A stretch of DNA of 64,000 nt, taken from Arthrinium phaeospermum (taxonomy: Eukaryota > Ascomycota > Sordariomycetes > Amphisphaeriales > Apiosporaceae). The notes beneath the pieces are model-generated. The model did not search any database. It was given only the letters and a program-made list of their open reading frames with translations, and was not told the DNA's origin. Shown in pieces: positions 24,756-35,659 of this stretch. The stretch covers positions 1,240,001-1,304,000 of the forward strand of contig QYRS01000009.1 of NCBI GenBank assembly GCA_006503535.1, read 5' to 3'. The position numbers and the translations under genes are program-made. Each line of letters starts with the position of its first letter. The first letter of the stretch is position 1.

Positions 24756-26807
24756 TCATTTCTTCCACTCATTGACGGCTTTCTCCAGAGGAACAACAAC
24801 CTTCTCTAGCATGAGCTGCCTCCACCTTCCATCAATGACCAATGTCCGGCACCCAAGTAAGCACCAATCCACAGCCTCCGTGTAATGCTCACCCGCCTCC
24901 TCATTCACTTCCGTCATCCACTGCATCGCGGCAATAATGTCGAAAGCTGACTTGGTTTGTTCGTCCCCAGGAGGGAACTCGGCCCGCCTCGGGTGGTGCT
25001 CTATGGCACTGCCGAAGCAAAGCTCCAGTAGTATGATCCCAAGACGGACGATCCCTGAGACAACATCTTGTCTGGCTTTGTCGTCCGCCGCCGATGTCCT
25101 AGGCATACCAGTATCGAAGTTCTGGATCATATATGGCGCGTCTAAGAACGGCTCGTTGTCCGACTCGCTACGTGCGAAGTAAACATCCTCCTTGCCCCAC
25201 GATACCTGCATCCACGGCGAGTCCTTGAGCTGTACAAACGATGATGCGAGTATTAGAGCTAAACGATATCGCTGTTTGCGCGTCAAGGGTGGTTTGACAC
25301 CCCCGTGGAGAAACTGGGAAAGCTGGACTTTGGAGCATCTTGGACCATTGGAGTCAGAGTAGATGTAGTAGCGTGTGTCTTCATCTTGCATATAGCCAAT
25401 GCAGTGGGAGGCCAGTGGTATCTCTCTGGCTAGGATCGTGCATAAGCTCTGTATAGGCCTCTCGAGCTCTGGGTTATCTGAGATACCCACGGTAGTTGCT
25501 TTCTCCTTTTGTGGCAACGTGACAGTCGCTGTAGTACACGATGGTCTATGGAGGCAGTTAGAATGGAATGCCTAATATAGCATATCAATGCTCACCCTTG
25601 CTGAAATGGCGTGTTATCAACTCCGGAATGTCCTTGATTCGTGGCGAAGGCTGAAGCAGAAGCCCTCTTAACGGGGGCTTTTGTGTTATGGCGAAGGCTA
25701 AATGTATGTGGAGAGACATTATTCGATCTGCTCTGTTCCGAAGTTTTCAGGAGAATCGGCTGCGGCTCCGCGTAGTCTAGTAATTTGATCTTGACTGGGC
25801 GCGTTGCAATGGGATCCGACTCATGTACTCTGGCGTCCACGGAGGAAAGACCCAGGCGGAACTCCTTCATGGCTGTGGTCCTGTGCTGCAGAGCCAGCTG
25901 GGCACAGTGTCGGTCGTGGGTACAGTTCCACGTTTCCATCATGGTCTTGTATAGTTTGTCAGCGTAGTTCCAGCATTTTAACAGTCCAGTATCTGCTGTT
26001 GAAAACGTGGTATGGGTTCTCTTGCAACTTTCTTGGAGTTCTGTAATTGCATCACTTGTAGTAATGAGCTTTTCGAGTTGATCGTTATAAGTTTGGAGTT
26101 CCCGAAAGAGCTCCTTTCTTTTCCCCTCGCCCAGGCTGAATTTCATGCGGAAGATCTGATACTCAATATTACTTCGGTCAAATGTTTGGCGAAGTTTGCC
26201 TGCACGTCTGGCATCTGCTTCCGGTGCGTATGATGTTTGCTAGATACAGCGGTTAGGCAGGCTTGTCTGCTGGCTTATAGATGTTTAACAGGCCAATTGT
26301 AGAATAAGAGTTAAAAAAAAGGGGGAAGGGGGGGTCAGAATGACTGGAAGGTAAGTAGATGCAACCCACTGTGATCGGGTTAGGCCCCTGATCCAGGCTT
26401 CCCTCAGCTCGAGATTGAACATGAGCATTTTCGACAGCCAATTCCCGATTCAACTCTTTCATCGCCCTCTCCATGTCACCCAGTATGGCGATATACAGCG
26501 TGTATGACCTCCGAAGCCTTGTTTCGAGTGCCTTCTGTATTTCTGCATCCTTCCAAGCTGGGCCTCTCGGATTAGCGATCATGTCCTGCAATCGACCATC
26601 GTCGCCCACAAGCGGGAGCAACAAATGCTCCAGATGTGTCTCGAATAGTAGTCGATGGAATTTGAGTGCATTGTTGTTCCGTTGGTACTCAGACCGGATC
26701 TCGTACCAGAACCCCATTTGCTTTGCAAAGCCTCGGTATCTCTCCATCGCCCATATGGCTATGGGAAACGCGCCGAGCACTACCCCTGCCACCTCAATGC
26801 CTGACAT
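24756..26807 (-). CDS. DUF7580-type fungal protein (HeLo-like N-terminus, degenerate kinase-like C-terminus)
   Basis: Three exons on the minus strand: 26370-26807, 25596-26239 and 24756-25545. The introns are 130 and 50 bases, and the joins keep one open frame of 623 residues. The N-terminus (MSGIEVAGVVLGAFPIAIWA, then a helical stretch with YRG...GFWYEIR and EYQRNNNALKFHRLLFE) is typical of a large Pezizomycotina family annotated DUF7580. Its helical start resembles HeLo-like domains of fungal incompatibility and cell-death proteins. The middle is helical and basic; the C-terminal 260 residues include HCIGYMQDE, the CSKVQLSQFL segment and GIVRLGIILLELCFG, which look like a worn protein-kinase C-lobe. 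No catalytic Asp-Phe-Gly is seen. These genes are often lineage-specific and expanded. A role in self/non-self recognition is only an inference. The start is chosen at MSGIEV, not at the upstream in-frame ATG. Confidence 0.8.
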
Positions 26808-27152
26808 ACTCAAAGGTAACAGGGGATAATTAATAGATCTCAAGTGGCGGACATGATAGTTGACAACTTGACGGGCGCCATACAGTAATGCGACTGAATT
26901 GGGAATATCACCCTTTTAATGTCACGCAGCTTCTTTTAGCCCCCAAAATGAGGGGTTTTCTACGGCGCTCTCTTATTGGCAGTGTTTGCCACTTATCTTT
27001 CAACCCTCCTCGGAGATGATTTTGATACTCATCAGACACGACATCTAAGACCCAGATATGTATTGCCCAAGTCCAGCCACATCTGAGTCCAGTGGGATAC
27101 TTGGTATTTTCATCTTGAACATCAGTACTATCCAGATCCTTTACGCGCCGTC
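26808..27152. promoter_or_regulatory. divergent promoter region with duplicated element, copy 1
   Basis: Bidirectional 345-base spacer between the DUF7580-type gene (minus) and the Clr5/C2H2 gene (plus). Bases about 26921-26998 match 29680-29758 upstream of the Myb-like gene: a GCAGCTTCTTT block, an AAATGAGGGG block, and CTCTCTTATTGGCAG containing an inverted CCAAT box. In both places the element is on the same strand and about 115-155 bases before a start codon. Confidence 0.55.
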
Positions 27153-29180
27153 ATGATGGGAGACTCACAATCAGTGGCATCACTGATCGAATCTGTGGAA
27201 AGCCTTTGCAGTGATATCATACACTATATTGAATCAACCAGAACAGACTCTACGGTTTCGTCAGAGGACGTAAGGAATCTATGGGAAACGTTCAAACTTT
27301 GGGCGTCAAATATTGGAGCCCGTCAACATCCAAACCCAGCTACATCGCCCCTTGAAACCCGCCTCAAAGGCAAAGGTCGAATCCTTGAGCAGGTGGCAGG
27401 ACTGCTCAACGATATCCAAGAAGCACTTGATGATTGTAAGAATTCTGCATTGAAAGGCATTCGTTGTGGTTCCTGACGACCACTAGTACTCGAGATCGTC
27501 TCTGGGTACCGAGAAAGCCGGCGCATTGTTTTGGGTTCTACACTCGTCGACGAAGATCCCGTCTCGTTGCAATCATCAAAATTCGATAACGCTGGATTCA
27601 GCAAGCTTGAAAGCGATGAAGCCCAGGACATCATTGGTATTCTGGCAGACTGCATTGGAAGTCTTTCGAAGATCGCTGTCTTGATTCGCAAGGCTACACC
27701 ATCCCACGATCGTTTCGCTAGACCACTGCAAAGCCTTACGGACGACTCGGATATTTCCTATGTTGCGATGAAGTACCCAAAGCTCGGTGAACCAGGATCC
27801 CGGTGGCTTTGCGAGCGCCTTGGTCGCGCTATCACTATGCGGCGACACTTCCTGCGATACAGTCGTGAGCAAAATCGCCGGGTTATAGGTCATGATGACG
27901 GAAGCGCTTCGAGTTCTCCATCCGGCCATCGATACAGTAATACATCCTCTCACAGACACCAAAGGCTGAAGCAGAGCGAGGAATCTGACCCTAATCAATA
28001 TCATGGAAGGGCAGACCGCACCAGACATAAATCCGACGACGAGTGGAATGCATACAAACCGACTCTGTATCAACTCTATATGGTAGAACGGCTCGACTTG
28101 AACCAAGTCCAGGAGACGATGGGAACAAAGTATATGTTCCTAGCTACGTAAGTAAAGAAACAGTTGCAGATCAAACGTGGTGTACGCTAATATCCTCTGA
28201 GCTGAAGCCTCAAGAATTTCAAAGAGCGCTTCAGACTCTGGGGCTGGTTCAAGAATTATCAAAACAATGACACAAAGATCATGGGTGACATAGCACAGCA
28301 CGCGACCCCAGAAGGCGAGGCTTCAGTAAAGACGGCTGGCTCAAATTTTCAGTCAACTACGGTTGGAACAGGCATGAGCTACGTTGAACCAAACCCATCT
28401 CATGATCAGAGGGTTTTAGGACAGGTGAAAGACACAGAGGCTGACGATGGGCCCAGAATGCCCATTGTCACGGCAGAATCGTCATTCCAGTCGGGCACAG
28501 CAAATCATACTCTCTGTCTCGCTACGCTGGAGGAAGTTAGTCAGAGAAGCGACGTTTTTGAGTGTCCAATTTGTTTCGGCATACAGACAATCTCTGAGGA
28601 GTCATCATGGAAATACCATGCCTTCCAAGACTTGAAAGCCTACGTTTGTACGAGGGACAAGGGCTGCGACACTATATTCTTTGGCGACAGCCGATCTTGG
28701 TTCGATCATGAAATGCAATGCCATCGCCAGCAATGGTCGTGTATCCTGTGTTCCCAAGGCCCCTTCAAGAGCAAGAATCTGCTTGAGGACCACGCAACTC
28801 AAACCCATGGAGATGTTATAGTCAGAGGCAATCAGATGACTGCGCTCATCGGAGCGGGGCTGCGTGTCGCAGATGCCATACCGGCAGGAGACTGCCCCTT
28901 TTGCAACGAATGGGCGGAATCCCTGTCGACTACTTCAATGCCCAACTCAACGGCCTTTGAGAGTGTTGACGTTACTGTTGATCCGGAAAAGTACCGTCAA
29001 CACGTATCACAGCATTTGGAGCAGCTGGCCTTAGTTGCACTTCCAAGACTCGAAGACGGGGATCACCAAGCGAGTGATGCAGCACCAACCGGCGAGCAGT
29101 TGCTCTCCACGCCCACCAGGGGCACATCTATATGGTCTAATCACCCAATTGTTCCCACGTTACTGGAGTCGAAGAAATAA
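27153..29180 (+). CDS. Clr5-domain and C2H2-type zinc-finger protein
   Basis: Three exons, 27153-27435, 27487-28147 and 28208-29180, give 638 residues. The introns are 51 and 60 bases. A helical N-terminal region (residues 1-200) carries no known motif. A Clr5 domain lies at about 282-335: it starts YKPTLYQLYMVE, is interrupted by intron 2, and finishes with RFRLWGWFKNYQ, which appears only after splicing and so confirms the intron. The C-terminal half has paired Cys/His clusters (ECPICFG near 434, YVCTRDKGC, WFDHEMQCH, WSCILC, HATQTH, CPFC) and ends with HLEQLALVALPR, a signature of a fungal family often found with incompatibility or NLR-like proteins. Clr5 was first described in fission yeast silencing; a nuclear role is inferred. 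Two adjacent start codons exist (27153 and 27156). Confidence 0.8.
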
Positions 29181-29873
29181 AAATGCCCCTACTGCTACAG
29201 CAGATTCACGCGTGCCGATGCCGTAGAAAGCCATGGTAAAGTATACCATAGCAAAGTCTACGGTGATGGCCATGAACCCCAGAGAAGCCTTGACACCTAG
29301 ATGACGAACCCTATCAATCTTTCCAAAGCGGGAACATCCACTGTCGACGAGGCTTCTGGTGGGCCGGCCCAGGGAAGACGCCCAGTTAAAGAAGGGGAAG
29401 TAGGGAACATGATCAGGGGCGTGAGAACGGGTCGGATACAGAAGTCAGATGTCAGAAACTCGACGAGGAGTTCGGTCGGCGGGGCAGCATAAGAAAGCCC
29501 AGAGTATTCGATGGACATCTAGGTTTGCTTGAGGGGACATAGGAACCGGAGGCATTATATGAGTATTTGTTCCAATTTTGCCTTCCCAAGCTCATTCTTT
29601 CTCTGTTGGTATTTGGTCCAGATCTCTGTTTACCTAGCAATATCTCGGTATTGCTTCAGGCCTCATAGCTCCGTAATCACACCCAGCTTCTTTCCAGCCA
29701 CCAAAGTGAGGGGCTCTCTGTGATGTACTCTCTCATTGGCAGAGATGGCTGCTTGTCATGCAAGGCTGGAGCTGAACGTACCAATACTTGACCGCTGGAT
29801 GGAAACAACAACTAACCTGCCACCACCAAGAAAAGCGCCGAGAACAACAAGATCTTGTCTTCAATAATTAACA
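29181..29873. other. intergenic, with Myb-like gene promoter
   Basis: 693 bases with no supported gene. The right part holds copy 2 of the duplicated promoter element. Confidence 0.55.
29680..29758 (+). promoter_or_regulatory. duplicated promoter element, copy 2
   Basis: Aligns with 26921-26998 over about 75 bases at roughly 75 percent identity by eye. Shared words include CAGCTTCTTT, TGAGGGG, CTCTC and ATTGGCAG. It lies about 115 bases upstream of the Myb-like start codon. Confidence 0.55.
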
Positions 29874-30302
29874 ATGGGACTGCCAATCAATTGCCAGTCG
29901 TCTTCCGAACGAGAGTTCGATGACAAGAAGCCGAACACGGAGAACACCACCCATCCAGATGAACCCGGAAAGACCCAGGACGAATCGTCACCGTACCCGC
30001 TCTCCCCAGACCAACACACCCACGAGGCCCCAAACCCAGACCTTCACAACACCCCGCACCAACCTTCCGCTACAAGCCCAGAAGAAACCAACGACAACAT
30101 CCCCACGACACCTGACGGTCCCCACAAACCCAACCCGGAGCCGCGACGGGTCAACTGGACCGCCGAAGAAGAGTCCCTCCTCGTCGAGCTGCGGGAAAGC
30201 GGCATGAAGTGGCTGGACCTCGCCGAGAGACTGCCAGGCCGGAGTGCCATTAGCTGTCGGCTTCACTACGTGTACCGCCTGGGGAGACAAGATGAGATTT
30301 AG
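29874..30302 (+). CDS. small Myb/SANT-like DNA-binding protein
   Basis: A single exon of 142 residues. Residues 1-90 are low-complexity and rich in Pro, Asn, Thr and Glu, probably disordered. Residues 91-137 form one Myb/SANT-like repeat: RRVNWTAEEESLLVELRES, Trp at 95 and 113, then LPGRSAISCRLHYVYRL. The GRSAISCR segment is the recognition-helix type seen in many short fungal single-Myb proteins. It would be a nuclear DNA-binding protein; its targets are unknown. The single-exon frame ends cleanly four residues after the helix. It follows the Clr5/C2H2 gene on the same strand and shares the promoter element described above. Confidence 0.75.
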   Translation: MGLPINCQSSSEREFDDKKPNTENTTHPDEPGKTQDESSPYPLSPDQHTHEAPNPDLHNTPHQPSATSPEETNDNIPTTPDGPHKPNPEPRRVNWTAEEESLLVELRESGMKWLDLAERLPGRSAISCRLHYVYRLGRQDEI

Positions 30303-30772
30303 AAGGACTTGCCTGCCGTTGATGCGGTATAGCTAGAGGCAAGAGAACTTCGGCCGCAGATAAGCACATCTCCGCGGCGATGCCTTTCTGGCTGCTGAAC
30401 TGGCGCGAGAATTTTGGATAAAAAGGGGGTTGATTTCGGGGAGAGGCCGAAAGGGCTGGGTGTAGGGGATACCAAGGAATTCCAAAGAAATTGTCTGTAT
30501 CGACAAAAATGCTACATTTATCGTGGCCCTTGCATATTGAGTCTGAATAGAGGGATTGGAGAAATACGGTGTTGCTATCTTCTCTTCGGTGACAAGACTG
30601 TCTAGTTTAGGATTTGCGTATCTAAGACGAACTCATTTCAAATCACAAATATCATATAAATATTGCACTAAGCCCCCTTTCCAAGATTTGGATATTTCGA
30701 ATCGCTTTCCCCGTCTCTATTCCTCTCTCGCTAAGTGTAGTACTCTCTCCTTTCCTCTATCTCCCATCTACC
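30303..30772. other. convergent intergenic spacer
   Basis: 470 bases between the Myb-like 3' end (plus) and the COG3 3' end (minus). A CT-rich run near 30700-30830 extends into the end of COG3. No gene is seen. Confidence 0.55.
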
Positions 30773-33271
30773 TCATCCCCCCTTTCGCCCCACCCCACCC
30801 ACCTCCTTCTGCGCCTCCGCGTTAATATCTATCGCCTCCTTGAGCTTCGCCACGACCTCGGGCTGCCCCCCAAACGCCGCCAGGAGCTTCTCGTCCAGCT
30901 CCTTCCCCACCTCGCCCAAGCCCCGCGCGCTCCGCTTCCCGCTCTGCGCCGCGTGGATGAAGCCGCCCCAGCGCTGCGTGAAGGCGTAGATGCTCTGGCG
31001 CAGGAGCTCGTCGAGCTTCTCGCTCGCGTCCTGGACCTGGTTCTGGTTCTGGTTGCCGTTCGCGGCTGTCGCCGCCGGTTTCGTTGCCGCGGCGGCGGCA
31101 GACGTAAGCCAGCCGCCCAGAGACAGCGAGCCGCCGAGAATGCCGCGGAAGAGCCCCATCCAGTTCTGAGGGCTGAGCGTGTCCCAGATCTGGCCGAAGT
31201 GCTGCATGGCGTCTGCCTGGGACCGGATGTCGCCGATCTCCAGGGAGACCAGCTCGTTCTTCAGGATGAGCAAGTTCTTGATCATGAACAGGTCTGGATC
31301 GGGGTCAGGGTTGGGCGTTTTGTTCGCCTTCAGGCGGGTCTCTGCTCGTTGTAACGCCAGGATAGTCTCATGGACTATACGGAAAATCACGGGGCTTGAC
31401 TTTTGCTGTGCGAAATGTCAGTATGCGTGGTAAGGGGGATGGATGAGAGGAATTCAAAATAACTCACGCTTCGTTCCTTAGGCATAGCCTGGTCATACAT
31501 GCTGAGTAGCTCCAGCGCCCGTTTCGCGATTGGGTGCGCGTTCGACGTGACAACTCCGTTGACCACAGGGGTGATCTTGAGGCTCTCAGGGGCTATGACG
31601 TGCTTCGAAATGGATCTTGTGATTTCGTTTTCAAACGCCGTATCGGTGAAGGGCCACAAATGCTCCATCAACAGTCGCGCCGTGAGTTCCTGGCAGTGAA
31701 TCACATAGCGCGACTCCTCTTCATCGTATTCCAGGAGCAGGTACTCGTTCGTGATCCACCCCAGAAGGTTGCAGATTGTCGGCAGCTCGGCAGAATGCAG
31801 CGCTGTCTGAATGGTAGTGGCGATGGGAGCAACATTCGCCGCGTTGACGAGGGCCTTTTGGTGTACCTTCAGAGCCGCATACGCGGATTTGGTATCGGTG
31901 CTGAATTGGGGCTCGACCGAGAAAACCTTGGTGAACAGAGCCGTCTCGTCGAACGACCGCTCGTAGCATTGCTTGATGAAGTTGCGCGACGCCGTCTCGA
32001 CATTGGTTTCCTTGACCTCCTTCCTGAACGCCTCCAAGTCGTGCTGGGTAATGGGCTTCAGATCCCGGTCTCTGACGTCCGAGTAAGAGGCGAAGATGTT
32101 GATGGCCGTGTTGGAGTAGTAGTCGAAGTTCTGCCCAGCAATTGGATATCCGAATTGATCATAACAACTGCAGATCACCTTCTGGACATTGGAGATTAAC
32201 CCATCAGCCTCCAAGACCAATTCCTCGAAACGACCGTAAGCCAAGGCATGGCGTGCTGCTTCCGATTGCGTAGACGCTATCTGCTTCGAAATTTCGGAAG
32301 AGATCCTCTCCAAGTAGTTCGTGAAACCGGACTCGAGTAGGTGGAGAGCTTTAGTGAGAGAAGACTGGTACCGCGCTAGGTACGACTCGGCATCGCGATA
32401 TGTGGGCTGTAGACTTGTGAGCGGAATGGCCAGCCAAAGGGGAATTGCCTAGACCTACGTGTTGTGCCATGAAGGTGATGCAAGCATCTGTATTGGTGAG
32501 GATTTCGGCAAAGTTCTGGTGGTCTACCAGGCGACTCGCGCCTGGCGCATTCAGTCGCCGCGTGACGCCGTCGAGGTACGCATAGTAGTGAAGGTCGGTT
32601 CCAACCTCGTCGGCCAACTTCTGGAGCCGGCGCTCGTCTGACAGCAGGTCGTCGCATTGGGCCTGGAAAGATGAGGTCTGGGCCTCTACGGCGTGGAACG
32701 AAGAGGCCAGAGTCTCCAAGAGCTTGAGCGCGCCGTTGGTGTCGTCGATGAGGGTGTCGAGGTGCCGCTCGGTCATAGCGAGCTGGTCACGGTAGACGGT
32801 GAACTCTTGCTGGCTGGCTGCCAACAACTGATCGGTGCTCGAGACGTCCGGTAGTGCGGCTCGGCTCGGTAGGTCATCCTCGGGCTTCTCGACCATCAAT
32901 GCCTCCAGACTCCTGTCCTTCCTCTTCCTATGTCGCTTTTTGGCGGGATCTTTCGACAGCTGGGCGCGAACCACGTGGTAGAAGTCGGAGTAGGACTTGG
33001 CTCTTCTGGTTAAGGTAGGCTCGGGAGGGTCGTTGGACGGTGCAATTTCTTCGATCAAGTCCCCTAAGGGCTCAATCGGTTCGTTGGAGTTGGCGCCCTG
33101 AAGATAGAGTTAATAAGGGCAGACGACAGTGGGTTTGAGCCGGAGGGGCAGACGTACATTTGGCTGCTGCAGGAGCGATTCTCTCCGCTTGTGGCTCGAA
33201 CCTTGACTTGTAGATGGTGCCTTTTTGTGAGAAACTTCTGGCACAAAGCTGTACCATGAGTCCTCGTACAT
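30773..33271 (-). CDS. COG3: conserved oligomeric Golgi complex subunit 3
   Basis: Subunit of the COG tethering complex (Sec34 in yeast), acting in retrograde transport at the Golgi. Four exons on the minus strand: 33158-33271, 32459-33097, 31468-32406 and 30773-31405. All three introns are short (52-62 bases) and in phase 0, giving 774 residues. The N-terminal exon (MYEDSWYSFVPEVSHKK) is short and was found by its donor GTACGT and acceptor TTCAG. The family core is clear: a coiled-coil stretch, HYYAYLDGVTRRLNAPGA, then FMAQH/PTYRDAESYLARYQ across an intron, LTKALHLLESGFTNYL, and RHALAYGRFEEL with NVQKV. The C-terminal part holds LFMIKNLLILKNELVSLEI and a variable Asn/Gln-rich insert. The length agrees with fungal COG3. 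Intact. Confidence 0.95.
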
Positions 33272-33860
33272 GGTCCGGAATTGGGTTGTTTGAGTGCTTT
33301 GGGCGAGAGGAGTGCTGTCAAAGGAGAGAGATGCCGCGTCCTAGGATGATGCCACATTGGACTTGAACCACTGGTGCTGGCGGTTATTGGCCGCCTTACC
33401 TCCCTCTAAACGGGCACCCCACCCGGAGATTGACTTTGGCCGCAGCCGCTATTTGGTGGTTGACTTACAGGTCAGTTAGCGCTGGGGCTCCACTGGGAGC
33501 TAGGCCGTTGCCCGCTGGCCCGTTCAGAAGGCCGTCAATTGAATTACCAAGCTGGTCTGGGGCAGACCCTGCAGCAAGCAAAAGATCAAGTGGGGTTGAA
33601 GCTGCTGCAATTGGAGCTCTGAGAGCTTGCGACTGAACAGAAAGCTTTTGCGCATGATCCCAAGAATACATGACCTCACCATTCCAAACTACCACTGCAC
33701 TCGAATTCAGATTGACGCAGCGCTGCTACATTATCGACACCACTTAGCTGTGTGTATGACCTGACCAACAGTATGAGGAGCAGCTGATCCAAACTTCCAG
33801 CCCTGCACTTACCCAATTGCTGTTCGTATCTATCTGAACATCAGTTTTCCAACCACCACC
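33272..33860. promoter_or_regulatory. divergent promoter region COG3 / FMP25-like
   Basis: 589 bases between two divergent starts. No obvious TATA box is seen, as is usual for housekeeping genes. No gene is present. Confidence 0.45.
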
Positions 33861-35659
33861 ATGAGTGCGTTTAAGGTTGCCATGCGGGGAACACCCCTCG
33901 CCTGCCGCACTCTCAGGCCAGCAACCACCACAGCGAGGCTACAATCGATCCGATATGCGAGCACCCAAGGCGGAGGCAAAAAACAAGGCGGCGGTAGTGC
34001 CGGCAAGTTCTTCGGCGGCATGGCCGCCGCTTTGCTGGGCGCCGGAGCTTTCGTCGCATTCTGGCCCGCCACCCAGAAGGAGGTCGCGAAGCCTGCGCAG
34101 GCCCGGATCGAATACGAGAAGGCCCGGCCTCACCCCGAGTCGAAAGAGGAAAACCGCGATCTGATCAGCAGTCAGCATCTCCAAGTCAAGAAGAGCTGGG
34201 AGGACCCCGGCGTGTATGCCTGGGGCTCCAACGAGGGACGCGTCGCCGCCCCCGACTTGGCAGAGAGCTCTATAAAGACCCCTAGGCGGATCAAGTACTT
34301 CGACGGACAACTGCTGCGGGATATCAAGCTGGATCGCGAATTCGGTGCGGCCATCACCGAGAAGGGCGACCTGGTCCAGTGGGGAACAGCGTTTTCGAAG
34401 GAAGACCCCCTGCCTAAGCCCACGCTGAAGGGCAAGGACCTGGCCAAGCTGGCCATCTCCCGTGATCGCATATTAGCCCTTGCCAAGAACGGTACGATCT
34501 ATTCGATTCCCGTATCTGGATCCGATCAAGCCTCGTCCGCCAAATCTGAGTCTTCGTCCTGGACCAGCTTCTGGTCTTCCCCATCTAGTGCCTCCTACCG
34601 CAAAATTGAAATGCCGTCGTTAGGTTGGGGTGAAAGTGTGACGGATATCGCCTCCGGTCTCGAGCACGCCCTGTTTCTCACCAACAAGGGCCGTATCTTC
34701 TCCGCGGCCTCGAGTACTTCGGATTACCCCTCCAAAGGTCAACTCGGCATTCCTGGACTGACCTGGACAACTCGGCCCAAGGGCCCTTATGACGCCCCGC
34801 ACGAAATCTCGACATTGAAGGGGTTCAACATCACCCAAGTCGCCGCAGGTGACTATCACTCGTTGGCCCTGGAGAAGGCCGGTCGTGTCTTTGTTTTTGG
34901 CGATAACACGTCAGGGCAGCTGGGTTTCGAAGCTGAGCGCGAGATCCCTTATGTTGATGGGCCTATCCCCTTACCTTTCAGCAAGCTCTACGCCGGCACC
35001 TCGCAAGTTCCCCGCGTTAAATCCATTGCTGCCGGTGGTCTGAACTCTTTCTTTAACGTCGAGGCCACTAAAGTTGCTAGCCAGTCGGGCCAGTCAGACC
35101 AGGCCGCTGCGTTAGCGCCTGCTCGCGACCTCGGCCGTGTCACAGCTGATACCTGGGCCACCGGAGCCGGCATCTACGGCAGTCTGGGCAACGGCCGCTG
35201 GACTCACGTCACCCTGGTCCTACCAAGATCAAGTCCCTGTCGGGCCTGTACGAGTGGGACGAGCACACCAAGTCGATTGTGCCCATTCGACTCGCCCGTA
35301 TGTCGGTCGGCTCGACGCACGCCGCCGCCGTCATGGCCAACGAGACCTCGGTCGGCGCCAGCAAGATTTCCTCCGAGAACGACATCAACTGGGGCGCCGA
35401 CGTGCTGTTCTGGGGCGGCAACGAGCACTACCAGCTGGGCACCGGCAAGCGCAACAACGTCAACACCCCCATGTACATTGGGCCCCTGGACGGCGGCCTG
35501 GGCGACGAGCTGAAGGGCCGCAAGGGCGAGGAGCATAGACTCCAAATCGCGCCGCGGACTACGGCGAGGCTGGGGCCCGACGGCAAGGGCCGCAAGGTCA
35601 GCTTGGAGCAGAGGGTGGAGTGCGGACGCTTCGTTACTGCTGTTTACTCCGGGACATGA
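33861..35659 (+). CDS. FMP25: FMP25-like mitochondrial RCC1-repeat protein, one frame break
   Basis: Yeast Fmp25 is a mitochondrial inner-membrane protein needed for respiratory complex III assembly. A single exon. The N-terminus is rich in Arg, Ser and Thr with few acids (mitochondrial targeting), followed by one membrane span near residues 50-70 (GMAAALLGAGAFVAFWP). RCC1-type blades follow: VYAWGSNEGR, LVQWGTAF, DIASGLEHALFLT, VAAGDYHSLALE, VFVFGDNTSGQLGF, IAAGGLNSFFNV, GSLGNGRWTHV and DVLFWGGNEHYQLGTG. The frame is lost after GRWTHVT at the C run 35212-35214 and resumes as PGPTKIKSLSGLYEW one frame over. One extra C restores an uninterrupted frame of 599 residues. The break therefore looks like a base-call error. 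If it were real, the last 150 residues would be replaced by unrelated sequence. Confidence 0.85.
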
